Notes under the pieces: model-generated
What the model was told of the DNA's origin: nothing
What the model saw: the letters and a program-made list of their open reading frames with translations, nothing else
Databases searched by the model: none
Part shown: positions 1 through 5,253 of the stretch, one piece after another
Layout of the letters: each line of letters starts with the position of its first letter
How positions within the stretch are numbered: position 1 is the stretch's first letter
Translations under genes and position numbers: made by a program
Assembly: GCA_017999235.1 (NCBI GenBank)
Contig: JAGOBN010000340.1
Span: 1-5,253, forward strand
Direction: 5' to 3'
From: Anaerolineales bacterium
GTDB taxonomy: Bacteria; Chloroflexota; Anaerolineae; Anaerolineales; UBA6663
Length of the DNA: 5,253 bases

Positions 1-96
1 GTGCTGGATGCTGAGGCCGCGGGCGAGCCCGTGCAGGTGCTGATTGAAGCCAGCGCCACCTGGGAACACATCGACTTCCAACTGTTCCTGCCGTAA
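1..96 (+). CDS. C-terminal end of an unidentified protein (5' end outside window)
   Basis: Frame 1 is open from the first base to a TAA at 94-96 and gives 31 residues ending in HIDFQLFLP. The piece alternates hydrophobic and polar residues (PVQVLIEAS, then IDFQLFLP), which suggests beta-strands, but no family motif is visible and I do not recognise it. An 18 bp stem-loop begins 20 bases after the stop, as expected at the end of a gene. A substrate-binding protein is often encoded next to Dpp-type permeases, so this could be its tail, but nothing in these 31 residues shows that, and the 293-base structured gap that follows argues for a separate transcript. That the frame is coding is inferred from its clean end and codon use like that of its neighbours. 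Confidence 0.55.
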   Translation: MLDAEAAGEPVQVLIEASATWEHIDFQLFLP

Positions 97-115
97 TCTG
101 GCGGGGACTTAGGCT

Positions 116-159
116 CGGATAGCCGGGCGCGGCCGCACGTTGCCGCGCCCGGCTATCCG
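116..159 (+). terminator. Perfect 18 bp stem-loop after the upstream gene
   Basis: The arms at 116-133 and 142-159 are exact reverse complements, enclosing an 8-base loop (134-141). The stem is very GC-rich and starts 20 bases after the TAA of the upstream gene. There is no T tract after it (the following bases are CGCTATCTAAA), so it is not a classical intrinsic terminator. It could block 3' exonucleases, act as a weak or factor-assisted terminator, or be a dispersed palindromic repeat. The structure is seen directly; the role is inferred. Confidence 0.45.
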
Positions 160-205
160 CCGCTATCTAAACCGTCGGACCGGCGGCTTGGATAGGTGTG
201 ATCGC

Positions 206-253
206 CAGCGCAGGCGCAAACCCAAGTTGGACTTTGCGCCTGCGCTGTTCTCT
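206..253 (+). terminator. 15 bp stem-loop with T-rich tail, possible terminator
   Basis: The arms 206-220 and 233-247 are perfectly complementary around a 12-base loop (221-232). The closing base pairs are GC-rich and are followed directly by TTCTCT (248-253), a short T-rich run that fits a modest rightward intrinsic terminator. On the minus strand no T run follows. The loop contains a small CCAA-G-TTGG palindrome. If it terminates, it would isolate the transporter operon from the upstream gene, and the operon promoter would lie between about 254 and 380. I cannot point to a convincing promoter there. Confidence 0.45.
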
Positions 254-285
254 AAAGGCCGGCCGCCGCCCCGCCTCCCGCTTTG

Positions 286-320
286 AGGCCAGCCCCGCCC
301 GATGACCGCGGGGCTGGCCT
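286..320. other. 13 bp stem-loop in the operon leader
   Basis: The arms 286-298 and 308-320 are exact reverse complements around a 9-base loop (299-307). No T tract follows on either strand, so this is not an evident terminator. It lies 70 bases before the start of the first permease gene and may be part of that gene's 5' untranslated region, or a palindromic operator or repeat. An 8-base palindrome, GCGTACGC, lies just downstream at 333-340. No known riboswitch architecture is recognisable. Confidence 0.4.
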
Positions 321-380
321 GAGGGCGCGCGAGCGTACGCGAGGCTGACCGCCCAATTCGCTGGTTGACCGGCAACGTGT

Positions 381-385
381 GAGGT
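381..385 (+). promoter_or_regulatory. Ribosome binding site that decides the start of the first permease
   Basis: GAGGT lies five bases (counting from the end of GAGG) before the ATG at 390. The frame also opens with a GTG at 384, but that codon overlaps this site and has no purine-rich motif at a proper distance upstream. The ATG at 390 is therefore preferred. It gives a protein beginning MFNYIIRR, a usual opening for DppB-type permeases. Confidence 0.6.
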
Positions 386-389
386 GCGC

Positions 390-1586
390 ATGTTTAACTA
401 CATTATCCGCCGCATCTTTCAGATGATCATCGTGCTGTTCTTGTCTTCGGTCGCCTCGTACGCGCTGTTGAACATGGCGCCGGGCGGGCCGTTGACGTTT
501 CTGACCTCGGTGCAGCGGCGGCTCAACCAGGAAGACATTGCCCGGATCCGGGCGTACTTTGAGCTGGATCTCTTCCTGCCGTACCGCTTCTCGCGCTGGC
601 TGGTGGGCGAGCCGCGCGGCCCGCTGACCATCGCCGGCCAGACGTTTTTGGCGGATATGGTCGTCGGCTGCCGCCAGCCCCTGCTCGTTCAGGTGCGCTA
701 CTCGGACGGCCGCACCGAGACGCAGACCGCCGGCTGCCGGCCCGGCCAGGATGTGACCCTGACGGATTTGGTGGGCCGGCCGCGCACCAGCCGCGGGGTG
801 CTGTTTGGCGATTTCGGTTTATCCTGGCAGGTGACGCGTGACCGGCCGGTATCAACGCTGGTGCTCTCCCGCCTGCCGCGCACCCTGCAGTTGATGCTGC
901 TCTCCACCTTCATCGCCATTCTGATCGGCGTGCCGCTGGGGGTCTTCTCGGCGGTTCGCCAGTACTCGGCCTTTGACTACACCGTCACCTCGCTGGCCTT
1001 CTTCGGCTCCTCCATGCCCACCTTCTTCTTCGGGCTGCTGATGATCTTGGTGCTGAGTATCACGTTCAAACAATGGGGCTGGTTCTATCTGCCGCCTGGC
1101 AACGCCCTGGCGGTCAAGGACTATGTGATCCCGCTGCTGGGCAAAATTGAGGCCGGCTCGTTCGCGGACGCGCTCCTGCACCTGATCATGCCGGTCTCGG
1201 TGCTGGTCCTCTTCAATGTGGCGGCCTGGAGCCGGTTTGTCCGCACCTCCATGCTGGAAGTGCTGCGCCAGGACTACGTCCGCACCGCCCGAGCCAAGGG
1301 TCTGCTGGAACGCGTGGTGATTGCCAAACACGCCCTGCGGAACGCCCTGATTCCGTTCATCACCATTGTGGTGTTCTCGATCCCGGGGGCCTTTGGCGGC
1401 GCCATCATCACCGAGACGGTCTTCAACTGGCCGGGGATGGGGCGCCTGTACTTCGACGCCTTGGGCCGCACCGACTATCCGGTGGCCATGGCGCTGCTGT
1501 TAATCACGGCCTTTTTGACCGTGGTGGCCACCCTGATCTCGGATATCCTGTACACCGTGGTTGATCCGCGCATCCGGCTCAGCTAG
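390..1586 (+). CDS. dppB: Peptide/nickel-type ABC transporter permease, DppB/OppB family
   Basis: One of the two inner-membrane permeases of a Dpp/Opp importer, which forms half of the channel for a peptide or similar solute. From the ATG at 390 it is 398 residues, against about 310-340 for typical family members. The order is a short basic N-terminus, TM1 (about 9-28), a long extracytoplasmic stretch (about 30-160), then TM segments near 166-188, 198-226, 261-283, 320-343 and 364-388. Family marks are GDFGLSW at 140-146, the cytoplasmic EAA loop at about 296-323 (RTARAKG then a conserved LIP), ETVFNWPGMGR at 342-352 and a C-terminal DPRIRLS. The excess length is an insert at about 74-136 with cysteines at 94 and 116, which could form a disulfide outside the membrane. 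It is the first gene of the operon; the dppC-like gene follows after 25 bases. The substrate is not determinable, so the dpp name denotes family. A GTG start at 384 is the alternative. Confidence 0.93.
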   Translation: MFNYIIRRIFQMIIVLFLSSVASYALLNMAPGGPLTFLTSVQRRLNQEDIARIRAYFELDLFLPYRFSRWLVGEPRGPLTIAGQTFLADMVVGCRQPLLVQVRYSDGRTETQTAGCRPGQDVTLTDLVGRPRTSRGVLFGDFGLSWQVTRDRPVSTLVLSRLPRTLQLMLLSTFIAILIGVPLGVFSAVRQYSAFDYTVTSLAFFGSSMPTFFFGLLMILVLSITFKQWGWFYLPPGNALAVKDYVIPLLGKIEAGSFADALLHLIMPVSVLVLFNVAAWSRFVRTSMLEVLRQDYVRTARAKGLLERVVIAKHALRNALIPFITIVVFSIPGAFGGAIITETVFNWPGMGRLYFDALGRTDYPVAMALLLITAFLTVVATLISDILYTVVDPRIRLS

Positions 1587-1611
1587 GCCGGCGGTTCTGG
1601 AGGACTGACCC

Positions 1612-2619
1612 ATGACAAGCACCACTGCCACCCCGCCGATCCTGGATTTGGCCCTGGCCGAGGCGATGCCGGAAGAGATCCCGCAGCTGCAGCTGATCAC
1701 CCGCCGGTTCCTGCGCCACAAGCTGGCCGTGTTCTCGTTGATGATCTTGACGCTGATCATCGTGCTGGCCGTCATTGCGCCGCTGATCGCGCCGTTCAGC
1801 CCCACCGAGATTGTGGTGGGGAGTGATTTCCTGTCGCCGGGGACGCGGGCCGCGGACGGCATCCGCACGCACTGGCTGGGGACGGATCAGATCGGCCGGG
1901 ATTACCTCTCCCGCCTGCTGTACGCCGCGCGCATCTCGCTTACGGTGGCCGTCACCGCCCAGCTGTGCGCGGTGACCATTGGCGCCGTGGTCGGCGCGAT
2001 CTCGGGCTATATGGGCGGGCTGGTAGACGCGCTGGTCATGCGCTTGGTGGAATTCCTGCTCACCATCCCGCAGCTGCCGCTCCTGCTCATCATCTCTTCG
2101 CTCGTCATTCAGAACCAGGACGCCATCCCCGTGCCGGAAGTCTTGAAGAGTTTCGTGGGCTGGCTGTTGATCATTTCGCCGCGCGACGCCACCCAGGTCA
2201 TTTTGGTCATCGCCATTCTGGTGGCCTTCGGCTGGCTGGGGGATTCACGCCTGATGCGCGGGGTGGTGCTGTCGGTCAAGGAGCAGACCTTCACGGAAGC
2301 GGCCCGCGCGCTGGGCTCGTCCGATATCCGCATCATCTTGACACACATGATCCCCAACGCCCTGGCGCCCATGATTGTCAGCGCCAGCCTGGGGCTGTCC
2401 GGCTTTATTATTTACGAAGCGGCGCTGAGCTTCTTGGGCCTGGGCATCCAGGACCCGACGCCCACCTGGGGCAACATGCTGTCCGCCGCGCAAAGCCAGA
2501 TGTTCCAGCACCCCTGGCTGCCGCTGGTCTCCGGGGTGCCGATCTTCCTGTGTTCATTGACGTTCAACTTCGTCGGCGATGGGCTGCGGGACGCGCTCGA
2601 CCCGCGCCTGAAGCTGTAG
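1612..2619 (+). CDS. dppC: Peptide/nickel-type ABC transporter permease, DppC/OppC family
   Basis: The second inner-membrane permease, expected to pair with the DppB-like protein. It has 335 residues, at the long end for the family. The ATG at 1612 has a clear TGGAGGA site ending seven bases before it. The N-terminal OppC_N-type segment spans about 31-64 (RRFLRHKLAVFSLMILTLI leading into a TM and PFSP). HWLGTDQIGRDYLSRLLYAAR follows at about 87-107; then membrane segments at about 109-132, 145-166, 195-212, 250-275 and 303-321. The EAA loop is at about 227-256 (FTEAARALGSS, then IPNALAP). Further marks are EAALSFLGLGIQDPTPTWG at 269-287 and the C-terminal GDGLRDALDPRLKL. Roughly 25 residues between the third and fourth membrane segments (about 165-192) are more than in short homologues. 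The dppD-like gene begins 37 bases downstream, with no terminator between, so they are probably co-transcribed. Confidence 0.94.
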   Translation: MTSTTATPPILDLALAEAMPEEIPQLQLITRRFLRHKLAVFSLMILTLIIVLAVIAPLIAPFSPTEIVVGSDFLSPGTRAADGIRTHWLGTDQIGRDYLSRLLYAARISLTVAVTAQLCAVTIGAVVGAISGYMGGLVDALVMRLVEFLLTIPQLPLLLIISSLVIQNQDAIPVPEVLKSFVGWLLIISPRDATQVILVIAILVAFGWLGDSRLMRGVVLSVKEQTFTEAARALGSSDIRIILTHMIPNALAPMIVSASLGLSGFIIYEAALSFLGLGIQDPTPTWGNMLSAAQSQMFQHPWLPLVSGVPIFLCSLTFNFVGDGLRDALDPRLKL

Positions 2620-2646
2620 GATAATCAGGGTCTTATTCGCCCATTT

Positions 2647-2651
2647 GAGGG
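2647..2651 (+). promoter_or_regulatory. Ribosome binding site that decides the start of the first ATPase
   Basis: GAGGG ends five bases before the ATG at 2657. The frame is also open from a TTG at 2645, but that codon overlaps this purine-rich site and has no Shine-Dalgarno of its own (the preceding bases are GTCTTATTCGCCCAT). The ATG at 2657 is therefore chosen, giving an N-terminus MADDKSK. Confidence 0.65.
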
Positions 2652-2656
2652 ACTCC

Positions 2657-3720
2657 ATGGCAGACGATAAGAGCAAAGTCAAAGCCAACGGCACGTCGCC
2701 GAATATTCTTGAGGTCAAGAATCTCAAGACCTACTTCTACACCGAAGACGGCGTGGTCAAGGCCGTGGACGGCGTGGATTTCAGCGTCCGCCGCGGCGAG
2801 GTGCTGGGCATCGTGGGTGAATCGGGGTGCGGCAAGAGCGTGACCTCGCTCTCGATCATGCGCCTGATCGGCATTCCGGGCAAAATGATCGATGGCTCGA
2901 TTACGTTCGACGGTCAGGATCTGATGGCCCTGCCGGAGAACGAGATGGTGCATGTCCGGGGCAACCGGATTGCCATGATCTTCCAACAGCCGCAGTCGGC
3001 GCTGAACCCGGTCTTCCGGGTGGGCGATCAGATCGCCGAGGTGCTGGATATCCACCGGTCCCTGGGCAAAGAGGCCGGCTGGCAGCGCGCCGTGGAACTG
3101 CTCAAAATGGTGGGCATCCCGGACGCCGAGCGCCGCGCCCAGGCCTTCCCGCATGAGCTCTCGGGCGGCATGGCCCAGCGCGTGATGATTGCCATGGCGC
3201 TGGCCTGCGTGCCGGAACTGCTGATCGCCGACGAGCCGACGACGGCTCTGGACGTGACCATCCAAGCCCAGATTTTGGACCTGATCCGCGATCTGCGGAC
3301 CAAGTTTGAGGCCTCCATCGTCCTGATCACGCACGACCTGGGCGTGGTGGCGGAGATGTGCGAGCGCGTGGCCGTCATGTACGCCGGCCAGATTGTGGAG
3401 CAGACGGACGTCCAGACCTTGTTCGCGGACCCCAAACACCCGTACACCATGGGCCTGATCGGCTCGATCCCGGTGCTGGGCGTAATCAAGGACAAGCTGG
3501 ATACCATCCCTGGCTCGGTGCCGAACCTGATCAACCTGCCAGGGGGCTGCCGCTTCGCGCCGCGCTGCCGCTTCCGCCTGGAGCATAACCTGACGATCTG
3601 CAAAGACAAGAACCCGGAGCTGCAATTGGCCGGCCAGGATCACCTGGTGCGCTGCTGGCTCTACCACAACACTGACGGGCATACGGCGCCGCTGGCCGCG
3701 CCGAGCGGAGGGCAACGCTG

Positions 3721-3721
<1 letters not shown>
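2657..3721 (+). CDS. dppD: Peptide/nickel-type ABC transporter ATP-binding protein, DppD/OppD family
   Basis: A cytoplasmic ATPase subunit that would dock on the two permeases and power import by ATP hydrolysis. From the ATG at 2657 it is 354 residues, slightly longer than the usual 320-340. Motifs are all intact: Walker A GESGCGKS at 54-61, Q-loop [10 protein letters not shown] at 109-118, signature LSGGMAQR at 168-175, Walker [13 protein letters not shown] at 188-199 with catalytic Glu 193, and the H-loop histidine at 226. The C-terminal oligopeptide/dipeptide extension (PF08352-like, from about 230) includes [12 protein letters not shown] and four cysteines at 298, 304, 315 and 333 (C-x5-C-x10-C-x17-C). 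A like set binds a [4Fe-4S] cluster in characterised Dpp/Opp ATPases; that it does so here is inferred. A hydrophilic tail follows the last cysteine. The stop TGA overlaps the next ATG by one base, implying translational coupling. Confidence 0.95.
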
Positions 3722-4749
<1,028 letters not shown>

Positions 4750-4782
4750 CCGGCGCCGTTTACCGGCCAACGAGGCGAAACC

Positions 4783-4810
4783 AAGGGCGGAGGCGACTCC
4801 GCCCTTTTAT
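4783..4810 (+). terminator. Intrinsic terminator of the transporter operon
   Basis: A perfect 10 bp stem (4783-4792 with 4797-4806) is closed by a GCGA tetraloop of the stabilising GNRA type. TTTT at 4805-4808 overlaps the end of the stem and continues into ATATT. It lies 33 bases after the dppF-like stop. The A-rich side of the stem (AAGGG) faces the T tract, as in ordinary Rho-independent terminators. Seen directly; the role is well supported by position. Confidence 0.85.
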
Positions 4811-4816
4811 ATTGCG

Positions 4817-4839
4817 GGCCGGCGGGTCAAAGGCCGGCG
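4817..4839. repeat. Pair of 8-base direct repeats upstream of the response-regulator promoter
   Basis: GGCCGGCG occurs at 4817-4824 and again at 4832-4839, a 15-base period, between the terminator and the -10 element. Such an arrangement could be an activator or repressor site. However, GCCGGC strings are common throughout this GC-rich window, so chance is a serious alternative. Confidence 0.2.
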
Positions 4840-4846
4840 CCCCCTG

Positions 4847-4855
4847 TGCTAAAAT
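4847..4855 (+). promoter_or_regulatory. Extended -10 promoter for the response-regulator gene
   Basis: TGCTAAAAT matches the extended -10 consensus TG-n-TATAAT at all but one position. It stands out as the only A/T-rich hexamer in a GC-rich 130-base gap. It lies 25 bases before the ATG at 4881, so the predicted transcript start is near 4862 with a leader of about 20 bases. No good -35 hexamer is present at 16-18 bases upstream (the region reads GTCAAA), which is normal for extended -10 promoters. Confidence 0.55.
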
Positions 4856-4880
4856 CGCGCCTAACGCGAGGAACACCGCC

Positions 4881-5253
4881 ATGTCTGCCAAACGCATCTT
4901 GCTTGTGGATGATCAGCGCTCGGTCACCACTCTGTTGCGCTCCGCCCTGGAGACCTTGGGGCGGGAGTACATCGTCATCGAGGTGCCGTCCGGCGAGGAG
5001 GCCCTGCTGGAGATCGGGCGGGGCGGGGCGGACCTGGTGGTCCTGGATGTGCGCCTGCCCGGCATCACGGGCCTGGAAGTGGCGCGCCGCGCTCGGCGGC
5101 TCAACCCCAAAACCCCCCTTATCTTGATCAGCGGCGCCGTCACGGCCCAGATGGAACAAGAGGCGCTCAACCTGGGCGTGCTGGCCTTCCTCAAAAAGCC
5201 GATCAGCGTCAATACCTTTTTGCCCCTGGCCCAGCGCGCGCTGGGGGAACGGC
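4881..5253 (+). CDS. Response regulator receiver-domain protein (3' end outside window)
   Basis: The 124 residues visible form a nearly complete receiver (REC) domain, which takes a phosphoryl group from a histidine kinase. Seen: the strand-1 motif KRILLVDDQ with acidic pair Asp10 and Asp11; LVVLDVRLPGITGLE with phospho-acceptor Asp56; LILISG with Ser84 at the conserved Thr/Ser position; Phe103 at the switch aromatic position; and KKP with Lys106. All catalytic positions are present. The ATG at 4881 has GAGGA (4868-4872) eight bases before it. The frame remains open at the window edge, so the protein may be a single-domain regulator or carry a DNA-binding, kinase or other output domain outside. 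No partner kinase is visible. A terminator and its own promoter separate it from the transporter genes, so a functional link with transport is not supported. Confidence 0.9.
   Translation, partial: MSAKRILLVDDQRSVTTLLRSALETLGREYIVIEVPSGEEALLEIGRGGADLVVLDVRLPGITGLEVARRARRLNPKTPLILISGAVTAQMEQEALNLGVLAFLKKPISVNTFLPLAQRALGER

Noticed and set aside
227..256. Possible -35/-10 pair (TTGGAC and TCTAAA, 18 bases apart) for the operon
   Set aside because: The matches to consensus are poor and the elements fall within and just after the second hairpin, so I could not support a promoter call.
333..340. GCGTACGC palindrome as an operator
   Set aside because: Eight-base GC palindromes are frequent in DNA of this composition, and no second copy or regulator context is visible.
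163..391. Two 70-74 codon minus-strand open frames in the leader region
   Set aside because: They span the hairpin arms and have composition-driven Arg/Ala/Gly-rich products, with no evident ribosome site. I do not treat them as genes.
1965..2624. 219-codon plus-strand open frame inside the second permease gene
   Set aside because: It overlaps the DppC-like gene in another frame. The product is a run of Gly, Arg, His and Ala without motifs, and the DppC frame is unmistakable.
2633..3715. 360-codon open frame on the minus strand, opposite the first ATPase
   Set aside because: It mirrors almost exactly the intact DppD-like gene. Its product is rich in His, Gln, Arg and Ala with no family motif, as expected of an antisense shadow in GC-rich coding DNA.
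4846..5127. 93-codon plus-strand open frame over the response regulator
   Set aside because: It is an out-of-frame shadow rich in Cys, Arg and Pro. The receiver-domain frame starting at 4881 has all catalytic residues, a ribosome site and a promoter.

Overview
The window is GC-rich (roughly 60-65% by eye). All supported genes read rightward, and the signals are bacterial: Shine-Dalgarno sites, an intrinsic terminator and an extended -10 promoter. The two permeases look like those of Chloroflexota (Anaerolineae-like) peptide transporters, mainly because the first carries a long cysteine-bearing extracytoplasmic insert between TM1 and the GDFGLSW segment. That assignment is an inference from recall, not a database result, and another high-GC phylum is possible.

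Layout. Positions 1-96 are the last 31 codons of an unidentified gene. Positions 97-389 (293 bases) hold no credible gene but contain three separate perfect inverted repeats (18, 15 and 13 bp arms). The second is followed by a short T-rich stretch and is the best terminator candidate there. Positions 390-4749 are a compact four-gene operon for a peptide/nickel-type (Dpp/Opp) ABC importer: two permeases (dppB-like, dppC-like) and two ATPases (dppD-like, dppF-like). The genes are separated by 25 bp, 37 bp and a one-base stop/start overlap. Positions 4750-4880 contain a strong intrinsic terminator (10 bp stem, GCGA loop, T tract) and then an extended -10 promoter. From 4881 to the window end is the receiver domain of a response regulator, cut by the edge.

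How the genes work together. The two permeases would form the membrane channel, and the two ATPases would dock on their EAA loops and drive import by ATP hydrolysis. Both ATPases keep every nucleotide-binding motif and a C-terminal set of four cysteines, which in related peptide importers is associated with an iron-sulfur cluster. No substrate-binding protein is complete in the window, so the substrate (dipeptides, oligopeptides, nickel or another small molecule) cannot be fixed. The response regulator has its own promoter behind a terminator, so it is probably a separate transcription unit.

I see no RNA gene, insertion sequence, CRISPR array or clearly novel system. The points most worth a second look are the permease insert, the hairpin-rich leader and the cysteine quartets.
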